Shown here one piece after another: positions 54,348-62,460 of a stretch of DNA of 64,000 nt (positions within the stretch are counted from its first letter, which is position 1; every line of letters begins with the position of its first letter). The stretch is from JAXDAY01 sp034679345 (lineage in GTDB: Bacteria > Eisenbacteria > RBG-16-71-46 > CAIMUX01 > VGJL01). The notes beneath the pieces were generated by a model, which saw nothing but the letters and a program-made list of their open reading frames with translations, ran no database searches and was not told where the DNA came from. The stretch lies in NCBI GenBank assembly GCA_034679345.1, contig JAXDAY010000031.1, forward strand, positions 153,923 to 217,922. Reading direction: 5' to 3'. The translations under genes were made by a program, and so were the position numbers.

Positions 54348-55160
54348 GTGAGCAAGATCATGCCTCTCGACATTCGGAACCAGACCTTTCGCACCGTCTT
54401 CCGCGGGGCGGACAACGAGGAGGTCCGGGTGTTCCTGGACCTGGTGGCGAGCGAGTTCGAGGGGTGCCTGAGCGAGAACACGCGCCTGACCGAACGGCTT
54501 CGCTACTGCGAGGACCGCCTCCGCGAGTACGACGAGCTGGATAAGACTTTGCGCGACGGCGTCCTGACCGCGCGACAGATGGTCAACGAGGCGCGCGACG
54601 TATCCGAGCGCGAGGCGCAGGTCCGCCTTCAGGAGGCGGAGCGCAGGGGGGCTCTGATCCTCGAGGATGCCCTCGACCGGATGAACCGCCTCCGTGCCGA
54701 GATCGCTGAGCTCCAGACGAAGCGAGACATCTACCTCGAGCACCTGCGCGGCTTCCTCCGGTCGCATCTTGGGCTCCTCGATCGAAGCGAGCAGTACCTC
54801 GAAGGGCTCAACGATCTCGCCGACGAAGCCTCGGCGATGGTCAGCCGCTCCCGCCGCGTCGAGCTGCGCCCCTCCGCGCCGACTGCGTCGCCCTCCGCGG
54901 CGGCGGAGAGCCCTGCGCCGCAGGCGCCGAGCTATGGGGCCCCGGTGGGGCCGAGCGACGCCGACCCGCGGGGATTCCCCCCACCGCGACCCTCGCGCCG
55001 CATCGGCATGCCTCCGCCGGTTCCGGCCGCCGGACCGGAGGCGCCGCCGCGGATGGCTCCGGGCTATGGCCAGCCGCAGGCTCCCGCCCCGAGGGGGACC
55101 GAGCGAACGGAGGGTCTCTTCGAGATCTCCGCGGATGACGAGGAAGATCCCAACCGTTGA
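54348..55160 (+). CDS. DivIVA-domain protein
   Basis: This encodes 270 aa from the GTG at 54348 (GGAGGG eight bases upstream; GTG at 54339 and ATG at 54360 are alternatives). The N-terminal DivIVA motif is 'MPLDIRNQTFRTVFRGADNE' extended by 'EVRVFLDLVASEF', followed by a long coiled coil (residues ~35-160). The C-terminal ~90 residues are Pro/Ala-rich and disordered, ending acidic. It would bind curved membrane or poles and recruit division/growth factors. Such proteins are best known in Gram-positives but also occur in diderms. Confidence 0.88.
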   Translation: MSKIMPLDIRNQTFRTVFRGADNEEVRVFLDLVASEFEGCLSENTRLTERLRYCEDRLREYDELDKTLRDGVLTARQMVNEARDVSEREAQVRLQEAERRGALILEDALDRMNRLRAEIAELQTKRDIYLEHLRGFLRSHLGLLDRSEQYLEGLNDLADEASAMVSRSRRVELRPSAPTASPSAAAESPAPQAPSYGAPVGPSDADPRGFPPPRPSRRIGMPPPVPAAGPEAPPRMAPGYGQPQAPAPRGTERTEGLFEISADDEEDPNR

Positions 55161-56005
55161 AGACGCGAATTGCCGAAGCGGTCGCCGCCCTGCGGCTCCA
55201 CACGGAGACCCGTGTTCGGGCGGGACTCATCCTGGGCACGGGTCTCGGGTCGATCCCGGAGGATTTCCAGCTCGAGACCCGCGTGCCGTATGCCCGGATC
55301 CCGCACTTTCCTCACTCGCAGGTCGAGAGCCATGCGAACGAGCTCGTCATCGGCTCCTGGCGGGGCTGCCCCGTGGCGATCATGCGGGGACGCATCCATT
55401 ACTACGAAGGCTTCACCATGCAGGAGGTGACCTTCCCGGTCCGGGTCTTGCGCGGCCTCGGCGCCGAGGCGCTCGTCATCTCGAGCGCCGTGGGGGGGAT
55501 GAATCCGACCTTTTCGCTGGGGGAAGTCGTCATGGTGGCCGATCACATCAACTTGATGGGGGACAACCCGCTGATCGGCCCGAACGACGAGTCCCTGGGG
55601 CCCAGGTTTCCGGACATGTCGGAGCCCTACGACCGCGGCTATCAGGGGATCCTCCGCCAAGTTGCGCTGGAAGAGCGGATTCCCCTCCGGGATGGAGTAC
55701 TGGTGGCGGTCGCCGGCCCGAATCTGGAGACGCGGGCCGAATACAGGTTCCTCCGATGGTGCGGGGCCGACATCGTCGGCATGTCCCTCGTCCCGGAGAA
55801 TCTCGTGGCGGTCCACGGCGGGATGAAGGTCGCTGCATTGACGGTGGTCACCGATCTATGCTTGCCGGATGCCCTGGAACCGGTCGACGTCTCGAGGATC
55901 GTCGCCACGGCGGCGGCGGCGGCGCCGTCGCTCCAGAAGCTGATGGGCGGGCTGGTCGAATCGATCGGCTCCGCGGCGCGGGCGCAGGAACGCCGGGCGC
56001 TCTGA
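55157..56005 (+). CDS. purine nucleoside phosphorylase
   Basis: This encodes 282 aa from a TTG overlapping the divIVA stop (TTGA), with GAGGAA just upstream. PNP-family motifs: 'GLILGTGLGSIPE' (phosphate site), 'RIHYYEGFTMQEV', 'SSAVGGMNPTFSLGEVVMVADHIN' and 'PNLETRAEYRFLRWCGADIVGMS'. The enzyme splits purine nucleosides to base and ribose-1-phosphate. It belongs to the trimeric class, PunA-like. Confidence 0.93.
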   Translation: MKTRIAEAVAALRLHTETRVRAGLILGTGLGSIPEDFQLETRVPYARIPHFPHSQVESHANELVIGSWRGCPVAIMRGRIHYYEGFTMQEVTFPVRVLRGLGAEALVISSAVGGMNPTFSLGEVVMVADHINLMGDNPLIGPNDESLGPRFPDMSEPYDRGYQGILRQVALEERIPLRDGVLVAVAGPNLETRAEYRFLRWCGADIVGMSLVPENLVAVHGGMKVAALTVVTDLCLPDALEPVDVSRIVATAAAAAPSLQKLMGGLVESIGSAARAQERRAL

Positions 56006-56015
56006 GGAGGAAGCA

Positions 56016-56396
56016 GTGAACAAGAAGGATCTCAAGAGGTTCGAGAAGCTGCTTCTTGCCGAGCGGGAACGGCTGGCCAAGTCGCTCGGGAAACTGGAGA
56101 GCACCGTCCTGAAGCGTTCCCAGCGCGACTCTGCGGGAGACCTGTCCGCCTACTCGATCCACATGGCCGATCTCGGAACCGATGCGATCGAGCGTGAGAA
56201 CGACCTGCTCGTCGCCTCCGCGGAGGGGCGACTCCTCGTGGAGATCAACGAGGCGATCACCCGCGTGAACGAAGGCACCTACGGGTCATGCGAGTCGTGC
56301 GGGAAGGAGATCGACCATCGCCGGCTCAACGTGGTGCCGCACGCGCGCCTCTGCCTGAAGTGCCAGGAGCTGGCCGAGCGCCGCCCCCAGACCTGA
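56016..56396 (+). CDS. DksA/TraR-family zinc-finger protein
   Basis: This encodes 126 aa with GAGGAAG upstream. An N-terminal coiled coil ('LKRFEKLLLAERERLAKSLG') is followed by the C4 zinc finger 'CESCGKEIDHRRLNVVPHAR' with the second Cys pair in 'CLKCQ' (residues ~91-114). It lacks the DxxDxA coiled-coil tip of true DksA ('DLGTDAIERE' instead), so an RNA-polymerase secondary-channel role is plausible but not assured. Confidence 0.83.
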   Translation: MNKKDLKRFEKLLLAERERLAKSLGKLESTVLKRSQRDSAGDLSAYSIHMADLGTDAIERENDLLVASAEGRLLVEINEAITRVNEGTYGSCESCGKEIDHRRLNVVPHARLCLKCQELAERRPQT

Positions 56397-56398
56397 GC

Positions 56399-56878
56399 TT
56401 GCGCCGAATCCTGCTCGTCGGATTGCTCGTCCTGGTTCTGGACGCCGTCTCCAAGGCGTTCGTCCGCGCCGAGATCTCTGTTCACGGCGAGACGATCCGG
56501 GTCCTTGGCGACTTTCTCCGGCTGACCCACGTGCGCAACACCGGATCCGCCTTCAGTCTCTTTCAGGGCGGGCGCTTTTTCTTCATCGGCTTCAGCCTCG
56601 TCTCGATCGCGCTCATCGCCGCCCTCGCCCGCGCTCCCCGCTACCGCCGGGGAGCCTACGCCGTCTCGCTCGGCATGATCCTCGGCGGCGCCTTCGGAAA
56701 CCTGGTCGATCGGATCCTCTTCGGGCACGTGACCGATTGGATCGACATGGGAGTTCCGACCTATCGATGGCCGACCTACAACGTCGCCGATGTGGGCATC
56801 ACCCTCGGCGTGGCGCTGCTCGCGGTCCTCATGATCCGCCATTCGCGCGAGGAGGCGCCCCCTCCGGGCGCGGCCTGA
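56399..56878 (+). CDS. lspA: lipoprotein signal peptidase II
   Basis: This encodes 159 aa from a TTG two bases after the upstream stop. Four helices; catalytic Asp residues in 'GGAFGNLVDRILFGHVTDWI' and 'YNVADVGITLG'; 'HVRNTGSAFSLF' is the conserved periplasmic loop. It cleaves prolipoproteins such as those at 610, 12156, 12778 and 39169. No strong Shine-Dalgarno, so it is probably translated by coupling to the dksA-like gene. Confidence 0.95.
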   Translation: MRRILLVGLLVLVLDAVSKAFVRAEISVHGETIRVLGDFLRLTHVRNTGSAFSLFQGGRFFFIGFSLVSIALIAALARAPRYRRGAYAVSLGMILGGAFGNLVDRILFGHVTDWIDMGVPTYRWPTYNVADVGITLGVALLAVLMIRHSREEAPPPGAA

Positions 56879-57852
56879 TGGCCGAGGAGTTCCTCGTATC
56901 CCGGGAGGAAGCGGGCGAACGCCTCGACGTCGTCTTGAGCCGCCGGCTCGCCGAAGTCTCGCGAAGCCGGATCCGCGCATGGATCGAAGAGGGCCGCGTC
57001 GAGGTCCCCCAGGCTCGTGAGGTGAAGCCGTCGCTGAGCCTCAAGGAAGGCTGGACGATCCTCTGCGATCGTCCCCTGCCCGCGGCCTCGCGTCTTCAAG
57101 CGGAGCCGATTCCCATCGATGTGATCCACGAGGATGCCGACATCCTGATCCTCAACAAGCCGGCGGGGCTCGCCGTCCATCCCGGCGCGGGGCGAAGGAG
57201 CGGGACTCTGGCGCACGGTTTGCTGGCGCTCTATCCGGGCCGCGTCTGGCCCGGTTCGCCGGAGCGTCCCGGAATCGTCCATCGTCTCGATCGCGACACG
57301 AGCGGCCTCATGGCGATCGCCTGCAACGACCTCTCGTATGCGCGTCTGGTGGAGCAGATCCAGGCTCGGGAGGTCACGAGGGGCTACCTCGCCTTGGTCT
57401 GGGGGATCCCCACATCTCCCGCTGGAGTCATCGACGCTCCGATCGGCCGCGATCCGAGGGAGCGCACCCGCATGGCCGTCGTCCGTCGCGGGGGCCGGCC
57501 TTCCCGCACGCGTTACCGGATCCTGCGCCTGTTCGACCCGCTCTGCCTCCTGGAAGTCCGCCTTGAGACGGGTCGCACGCATCAGATTCGCGTCCACATG
57601 GCCCACGCCGGATTTCCGGTTTTCGGCGATTCGGCCTATGGCGGGGGGCAGCGATTCCTCGCGAGGATCGCTCCCCACGAGCGTCCACGGTGGGCGCGCA
57701 GGCTTGCCCGCTTGAACCGTCAAGCGTTGCACGCCTATCATCTGAGCCTGAGGCACCCAGGAGATGGGCGTCGGTGGACCTTTGAAGCCCCGCCTCCTGG
57801 GGATCTGGAGGAGCTGCTGATCGAGCTTGCGGGAGGCGCGGAGGAGCGATGA
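56878..57852 (+). CDS. rluD: RluA-family 23S rRNA pseudouridine synthase (RluD-like)
   Basis: This encodes 324 aa; the ATG overlaps the lspA stop by one base. An S4 RNA-binding domain (residues ~8-70, 'GERLDVVLSRRLAEVSRSRI') precedes the catalytic domain. The active-site Asp is in 'HRLDRDTSGLM'; 'NKPAGLAVHPGAG' and 'LETGRTHQIRVHMAH' are the other motifs. lspA-rluD adjacency is common in bacteria. Confidence 0.93.
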   Translation: MAEEFLVSREEAGERLDVVLSRRLAEVSRSRIRAWIEEGRVEVPQAREVKPSLSLKEGWTILCDRPLPAASRLQAEPIPIDVIHEDADILILNKPAGLAVHPGAGRRSGTLAHGLLALYPGRVWPGSPERPGIVHRLDRDTSGLMAIACNDLSYARLVEQIQAREVTRGYLALVWGIPTSPAGVIDAPIGRDPRERTRMAVVRRGGRPSRTRYRILRLFDPLCLLEVRLETGRTHQIRVHMAHAGFPVFGDSAYGGGQRFLARIAPHERPRWARRLARLNRQALHAYHLSLRHPGDGRRWTFEAPPPGDLEELLIELAGGAEER

Positions 57853-58202
57853 AGCTGACCCACAGGATCGAGGGGGACGCCCTGATCCTGAACCTCGACG
57901 GTCAGCTGACCGGCGGGCCGGAAGCGGATCAGCTGGTGACCAAGATTCGCTCCGCGGTGGAGTCGGGCATCCGGTTGGTCATCCTGGACATGGAAGGAAT
58001 CACCTGGGTCAACTCGACCGGGCTCGGCAAGCTGATCGCAAGCCACCTCTCCCTGCGCCAGTCGGGCGGCGCGCTTCGCTTCGTGCGGGTCCCGCGCCGG
58101 ATCGCCACCATACTCGGCGTGACTCGGTTGAACACCGTCTTCGAGATCTATCCCACGGAGGGGGACGCCCGCAGGGCGCAACTGACGGGTCCGCCCCGGT
58201 GA
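57849..58202 (+). CDS. STAS-domain anti-sigma factor antagonist
   Basis: This encodes 117 aa, ATGA overlap with rluD. The STAS motif 'WVNSTGLGKLIA' has the usual phosphorylatable Ser (S56). It is predicted to bind a partner kinase. Directly followed by an RsbW-like ATPase, so the two probably form a partner-switching pair, although no sigma factor is next to them. Confidence 0.9.
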   Translation: MKLTHRIEGDALILNLDGQLTGGPEADQLVTKIRSAVESGIRLVILDMEGITWVNSTGLGKLIASHLSLRQSGGALRFVRVPRRIATILGVTRLNTVFEIYPTEGDARRAQLTGPPR

Positions 58203-58206
58203 GGCC

Positions 58207-58641
58207 ATGAACGAGACTCAGACGATCACCTTCTCGATCCCGAGCCGCCTGGAGCTGCTTCCGGTCCTGGACCGGCTCGTCCAGGGGATCAACGCGGAGA
58301 TGGGATTCGAGGATGAGGAGGCCGACGCCATCTCGATCTCGATCATCGAGGCCGGCACCAACGCCATCCAGCACGGCCACAAGCGGGACGCCTCGAAGAT
58401 CGTCGACTTCCGCTTCGATCTCCACGACGATCGGCTCGAGGTGACCGTCCACGATTCCGGTCCCGGATTCGACATCGACGCCGTCACCGAGGCCGACCCC
58501 ACTTTGCCCGACGGCCTGCTCCGGTGCAGCGGCCGCGGAATCTTCATCATGCGGCAGATGATGGATCGGGTCGACTTCGACTTCAGTCGCGGCACTTCGG
58601 TCCGGCTCCTCAAGCAGAAGCGGACGAACGGGCGCGCCTGA
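58207..58641 (+). CDS. RsbW-like serine kinase / anti-sigma regulatory factor (HATPase_c)
   Basis: This encodes 144 aa. GHKL boxes: N box 'EAGTNAIQHGHKRD', G1 'VHDSGPGFDID', G2 'GRGIFIMRQMMDRVDF'. Predicted to phosphorylate the STAS protein encoded 4 bp upstream and to sequester a sigma factor or another target. The target is not in this window. Confidence 0.9.
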   Translation: MNETQTITFSIPSRLELLPVLDRLVQGINAEMGFEDEEADAISISIIEAGTNAIQHGHKRDASKIVDFRFDLHDDRLEVTVHDSGPGFDIDAVTEADPTLPDGLLRCSGRGIFIMRQMMDRVDFDFSRGTSVRLLKQKRTNGRA

Positions 58642-58653
58642 GCGCGTGCGCCG

Positions 58654-59079
58654 TTGGACGCCGCCGGCAAGGAGAGGGTCCTGGGCGTCGACTACGGTCG
58701 CCGTCGCACCGGTCTCGCTCTGAGCGATCCGGGCCGGAGACTCGCGTCTCCCGCCGGCGTGATCCGCTCCCGCGGACTGGAAGATCTCGCCTCCCGCATC
58801 GATCGCTTCGCGCGTGAGAACGACGCCTTGACGATCGTGATGGGTCATCCGCGTCACATGGACGGCCGGCCCGGCGATCTCGCCGACGATGTGGATCGCC
58901 TCGCGCGGCTACTCGAGTCGCGGGGTCTACGGGTGATCCTGCGCGACGAGGGGCTGACGAGCTGGGATGCGCGGCAGCGGCTGCGGGAGGGCGGCGAGAC
59001 GCGTCCGCGCAAGGAGCGGATCGACGAGGCGGCCGCGACGGTCATCCTGCAGGACTACCTCGAGGAGGCCGGCGCGTGA
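58654..59079 (+). CDS. ruvX: RuvX/YqgF-family pre-16S rRNA nuclease
   Basis: This encodes 141 aa from a TTG at 58654. RNase H-like fold with 'LGVDYGRRRTGLALSDP' (catalytic Asp), 'GHPRHMDGRPG' and 'DEGLTSWDARQRL', then 'IDEAAATVILQDYL'. Family members process the 16S rRNA 5' end. The stop overlaps mltG. Confidence 0.9.
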   Translation: MDAAGKERVLGVDYGRRRTGLALSDPGRRLASPAGVIRSRGLEDLASRIDRFARENDALTIVMGHPRHMDGRPGDLADDVDRLARLLESRGLRVILRDEGLTSWDARQRLREGGETRPRKERIDEAAATVILQDYLEEAGA

Positions 59080-60101
59080 TGCGCCGATCCTCGCGCGCCT
59101 GGATCGGCGGGCTCATCGCCCTGATCTTCGCCGCGACGCTCGTCTGGATCTGGCTCAGCGTGGAACCGGACATCCCCACGCGGCGTTCGCGACAAGGCCC
59201 GGGGCAGGTGCGCGTCCCGGAGGGGGCCTCGCTGCGGCACGCCGCGCAGCTCCTGGCCGACTCGGGCTGGGTGCGTGATCCCGAGTGGGTCGTGCGCTAC
59301 GGCATTCGCGCCGGAATCGACCGCAGGATCCTTCCCGGCCGCTACCGGCTCTCCCGCGGAGACACGCCCCGCGAGGTGGCCCGCCGCATCGGCGCGGGGG
59401 AAGTGGAGATGGCTCAGGTCACGATCCCCGAAGGAAGGAGGGTCGAGCAGATCTTGCCCATGCTCGCCGAGTCGCTCGAGGTGCCGCTCGAGGATCTGGG
59501 GGCCATCTGCGCCGACTCAGCGTGGATCCGCTCCTGCGGCATTCCGCGCGCCTCGCTCGAGGGTTATCTCTTCCCCGAGACCTATCGCTTCGCGAAGGAG
59601 ACCGAGCCGCGCCACGCGATCCAGCGATTGCTCGCCGAGGGGGAGCGCCGATTCACGCCCGAGATGGCCGAGCGGGCCAGGCGACTCGAGATGAGCCGGG
59701 ATGAGATCGTCATTCTGGCCTCCATCGTTCAAGCGGAAGCGGCGCGGATCGACGAGATGCCGCGGATCGCGGGCGTCTTCTGGAATCGACTGCAGCTCGG
59801 ATGGCGTCTCGACGCCGATCCGACCGTGCGCTACGCCCTCGGCCGGCCGACGGGCCCGCTGCTCTACGAGGACCTCGAGGTCGAATCGCCGTACAACACC
59901 TACCGGATCGCCGGCTTGCCCGCGGGCCCGATCTGCAGTCCGGGCGAGGACGCCTTGCGGGCGGTCCTCTGGCCGGATACGATCCGCGGGGAGATGTTCT
60001 TCGTCGCCCGCGGGGATGGGTATCACCGCTTTTCCCGAAGCCTTGCGGAGCACAACCGGGCGCGGCGGGAGATCCGCTCGAGTGCCGGAGGAATGAAATG
60101 A
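59079..60101 (+). CDS. mltG: endolytic transglycosylase MltG
   Basis: This encodes 340 aa. The ATG at 59079 has GGAGG upstream (GTG one codon earlier is possible). One N-terminal membrane helix, then a LysM-like region (~50-120) and the YceG catalytic domain with the active-site Glu in 'SIVQAEAARIDEMPRIAGVF' and 'NTYRIAGLPAGPICSPG'. It cuts nascent peptidoglycan to set glycan strand length. ruvX-mltG adjacency is frequent. Confidence 0.93.
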   Translation: MRRSSRAWIGGLIALIFAATLVWIWLSVEPDIPTRRSRQGPGQVRVPEGASLRHAAQLLADSGWVRDPEWVVRYGIRAGIDRRILPGRYRLSRGDTPREVARRIGAGEVEMAQVTIPEGRRVEQILPMLAESLEVPLEDLGAICADSAWIRSCGIPRASLEGYLFPETYRFAKETEPRHAIQRLLAEGERRFTPEMAERARRLEMSRDEIVILASIVQAEAARIDEMPRIAGVFWNRLQLGWRLDADPTVRYALGRPTGPLLYEDLEVESPYNTYRIAGLPAGPICSPGEDALRAVLWPDTIRGEMFFVARGDGYHRFSRSLAEHNRARREIRSSAGGMK

Positions 60102-61018
60102 TCCTGCGTGTCGCCCTCGGCTGGTTGGTCGCGACCTTGATCGTGCTCACGACGGGGATCGCGGCGCCGGCGGATCGGATCGTGCACGACATTCGTGGCG
60201 GAGTGCTCTATCTCTCCCTCGCGCCGGAGCTCGAGTTCTCCTACTCGGGCCGCTACTGCGGGCTCTCGGCCACGCCGCTCCCCTCTGAAGCGATGCTCTC
60301 GATCCCACCCTCCAGGAAGCCGCGCATCGCCTATCTCATCTGCGCGTGGCCGGACTCCGCGCGCCCCGAGATCGGGGCGGTCACCTTCGGCATTCGCTAC
60401 ACCGATGGGATCAACATCCTGCGCTGGGGCGTCTGCCAGAACGTGCTGCAGGCGGCGACCTCCAACTGGCCCGCGAGCGGCGAGGGGATGGCGATCGCGA
60501 TGGCGGGGCACGCGGACACCTCGCGCGTGATCGAGCTGGCATGGATGGCGATCGATGCGCCCGTGCCGGGAACCATCGAGATCACGCCTCACCCGGATCC
60601 TCAGCTCGCGGCGCGCTTCGCGACTTCCACCGTGCCCGTGGAGGCGCCGATCGTCGACCTGGGATCGATCGGGTTCGGCCGGCCCGGCCGCGCCCCGGTC
60701 TCGGTCTTCCCCGGCCCGACGACCGCGGCGACCTGCGTGTTCGATTCCCTCTGCGCTCTGCTCACGGAAGCCGAGGCCGCGTACTATGGCGAATTGGCCG
60801 TCTATCTGGGGCCCGGCGTCGCCTGCGAGCCCGGCATCTGCCGCCCCGAGGCTCCGGCCGGAGCCTGTTGCTTGCCCGAGGGGCGCTGCGCCTACGTCTC
60901 GCGCAAAGAGTGCGCGGCGCGCAAAGGCGCGTTCCTTGGGGAGGGCAGCGATTGCGACCCCGATCCCTGCCCGCCATCGGGAGGGGGATCGGGAGGGGGA
61001 AAGGAGGGGGCGGAATGA
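60098..61018 (+). CDS. exported protein with C-terminal Cys-rich module
   Basis: This encodes 306 aa, ATGA overlap with mltG. A signal peptide ends near 'AAPA'. The bulk is an unrecognised domain with internal repeats of charged and hydrophobic strands. The last ~50 residues contain one Cys-rich unit, 'GACCLPEGRCAYVSRKEC' through 'CDPDPCP', then a Gly-rich tail. The same unit is repeated four times in the protein at 62461. Function unknown. Confidence 0.65.
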   Translation: MILRVALGWLVATLIVLTTGIAAPADRIVHDIRGGVLYLSLAPELEFSYSGRYCGLSATPLPSEAMLSIPPSRKPRIAYLICAWPDSARPEIGAVTFGIRYTDGINILRWGVCQNVLQAATSNWPASGEGMAIAMAGHADTSRVIELAWMAIDAPVPGTIEITPHPDPQLAARFATSTVPVEAPIVDLGSIGFGRPGRAPVSVFPGPTTAATCVFDSLCALLTEAEAAYYGELAVYLGPGVACEPGICRPEAPAGACCLPEGRCAYVSRKECAARKGAFLGEGSDCDPDPCPPSGGGSGGGKEGAE

Positions 61019-61323
61019 GCGCCGATGCGCGACGGCCCAAAGCTGGAGAGTCGCGGCGGGTGGGATCCAGGCCGGCAAGCGCGCCGCCCGGGAAGAAGGC
61101 GATCCCCGCGAGCGGCGAGGAGTCGCACCTCCCCTGGGGGCGTCGGAACTACGTGATCCTGGGCGCGGGGGGAGGGGCGGTGGCGCTCGGATTCATCCTC
61201 CTGGCCCTCGGCGACACCGTCATCGCCCCGATTCTCCTCGTGGGGGGATACCTGGGGCTGATCCCGTGGGGGATCCTCGCCTCCGCTCGGCCCGGCGCCC
61301 CGGGCGGGGATGGGTCGCCGTGA
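61015..61323 (+). CDS. small two-helix membrane protein (DUF3098-like)
   Basis: This encodes 102 aa, ATGA overlap with the preceding gene. A disordered, basic N-terminus (~40 residues) leads to 'LPWGRRNYVILGAGGGAVAL' and a second helix 'IAPILLVGGYLGLIPWGILA'. This pattern of a short 'W/FG..NY' entry and two helices matches the DUF3098 type found in the FCB group. Membrane-embedded; role unknown. Confidence 0.65.
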   Translation: MSADARRPKAGESRRVGSRPASAPPGKKAIPASGEESHLPWGRRNYVILGAGGGAVALGFILLALGDTVIAPILLVGGYLGLIPWGILASARPGAPGGDGSP

Positions 61324-61346
61324 TCATCGGCTGATTTCAGCCACAC

Positions 61347-61418
61347 GGGCGAGTAGCTCAACGGAAGAGCGCCTGCCTTACACGCAGGAGGTCACAGGTT
61401 CAACACCTGTCTCGCCCA
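61347..61418 (+). tRNA. tRNA-Val (anticodon TAC)
   Basis: A full cloverleaf: acceptor GGGCGAG/CTCGCCC, D arm GCTC/GAGC, anticodon stem CCTGC/GCAGG with loop CTTACAC (anticodon TAC), T arm ACAGG/CCTGT with TTCAACA loop. The discriminator A is present but CCA is not encoded. 72 nt. Confidence 0.97.
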
Positions 61419-61440
61419 AAGCATTTTGATCCAACCAGAT

Positions 61441-61457
61441 CGGGCCGCCGGGGCCCG
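61441..61457. terminator. possible hairpin downstream of tRNA-Val
   Basis: CGGGCC-gccgg-GGCCCG forms a perfect 6-bp stem 22 bp after the tRNA. There is no T-tract, so a terminator role is only a possibility. Confidence 0.3.
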
Positions 61458-61487
61458 CTATCCCGCTAAAAACTGAAAAGATGAGCC

Positions 61488-61516
61488 TTGACGCATTTAG
61501 GGCCGATTGGTAGACT
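61488..61516 (+). promoter_or_regulatory. sigma70-type promoter for the dockerin-like protein gene
   Basis: TTGACG, exactly 17 bases, TAGACT: one of the best promoter matches in the window, in the 263-bp gap after tRNA-Val. Confidence 0.65.
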
Positions 61517-61522
61517 AATCCC

Positions 61523-61681
61523 GTGCAAGCCAAGCAGTGGAGTAAGCATCGGGAAGGAGGTGCGGCGAAGCAGACGCATGGTACGGCCCGACAAGGGCTT
61601 ATGCAGCATGTTCATTTCTAGCAATCAACCAACGATCCAGAGTGGCTTGCCAGCTCTGAAACCTACTTGGAGGTCAACCGA
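61523..61681 (+). other. ~160-nt 5' leader with several potential stems
   Basis: From the inferred start site to the ATG at 61682 the leader offers stems such as GCAT..GCCC/GGGC..ATGC around 61577-61605 and CAGAG-TGG/CCA-CTCTG just before the GGAGG site. It fits no riboswitch class I can recognise. Confidence 0.35.
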
Positions 61682-62281
61682 ATGAAGCGCTTGATCTTCG
61701 TTCTGTGTCTCATGGCGATTGCCGCGTCGGCGTCCTTCGCCGATGTTCCTGATCCTGCTAACTGCATCACGACGATTGACGGCGTCCAGCGGGTTCTGAT
61801 GATCCCGGGGACTCCTCTCGAGACGGCCGGGACCTTCACGGTCACCGTCCGCAACGCCGCCGGTGTTGCCATCAACAACGCCGTCGTGGTCGTTGAGATC
61901 GGCGGTCTCGCGGACAGCAAGACCGCTCTCTGCGCGAGCGCCGTCACCACGCAGAACACCAACGCCTCGGGTATCGCCACCTTCAACATCACGGGCGGCG
62001 GCTGCTACAAGGCGGTTGGCGCGGTTGTGATTCGTGCGAATGGTGTCGAGATCCGCAACTTCGGCGCTGTCATGAGCCCGGACTACACGGGCACGGACAA
62101 CAATGGAATTGCGGGCCGTTGGAGCAAGAGCATCAACGCTGCCGACTTCTCCTCGTTCGGACAGGCGTTTGGAGCCGGTGTCGCCAGCTGCCATGACTAT
62201 GACAACAATGGCAGCATGGGCGCGGCCGACTTCTCCGTCTTCGGAGCGGTGTGGGACTTCGGCGGGCGGACTTGCCCTTAG
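61682..62281 (+). CDS. exported protein with dockerin-like calcium-binding end
   Basis: This encodes 199 aa; GGAGG precedes the ATG at 61682. A signal peptide ends near 'ASASFA'. The N-terminal ~120 residues form a beta-sandwich with 'TVTVRNAAGVAINNAVVVVE', like bacterial Ig or invasin-type domains. The C-terminus has two repeats, 'NAADFSSFGQAFG' and 'DYDNNGSMGAADFSVFGAVW', reminiscent of dockerin type I loops (D/N-rich followed by 'xADxSxFG'). The composition is less GC-rich than its neighbours, consistent with strong expression. Probably surface displayed. Confidence 0.65.
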   Translation: MKRLIFVLCLMAIAASASFADVPDPANCITTIDGVQRVLMIPGTPLETAGTFTVTVRNAAGVAINNAVVVVEIGGLADSKTALCASAVTTQNTNASGIATFNITGGGCYKAVGAVVIRANGVEIRNFGAVMSPDYTGTDNNGIAGRWSKSINAADFSSFGQAFGAGVASCHDYDNNGSMGAADFSVFGAVWDFGGRTCP

Positions 62282-62355
62282 AGTTTACTTCTCGGCCAAT
62301 CCGGGATCTTCGCCGGGCTCGGAGTGGCGTACGCGGGTGGGGTGGTGGTCGGGAG

Positions 62356-62373
62356 GAACGGCCTTGGCCGTTC
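62356..62373. other. perfect hairpin between the two exported-protein genes
   Basis: GAACGGCC-TT-GGCCGTTC, eight paired bases and a two-base loop, 75 bp after the upstream stop. No T-tract. Confidence 0.4.
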
Positions 62374-62460
62374 GATGACTTGGGACCGGCAAGACGCGCG
62401 AGCCGGACCCTTACAGCAAACATGAAACGACAGCTAGCTAGCTAGGGAGGTCGAATCACG

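Noticed and set aside
61347..61418. tRNA-Sec to go with the in-frame TGA gene
   Set aside because: The anticodon is TAC (Val), the acceptor stem is 7 bp and there is no long variable arm; Sec machinery must be elsewhere.
61523..61681. Riboswitch in the leader before the dockerin-like gene
   Set aside because: I compared it mentally with GEMM (c-di-GMP), cobalamin, TPP, glycine and SAM cores and none of the conserved boxes fits; kept only as a generic structured leader.
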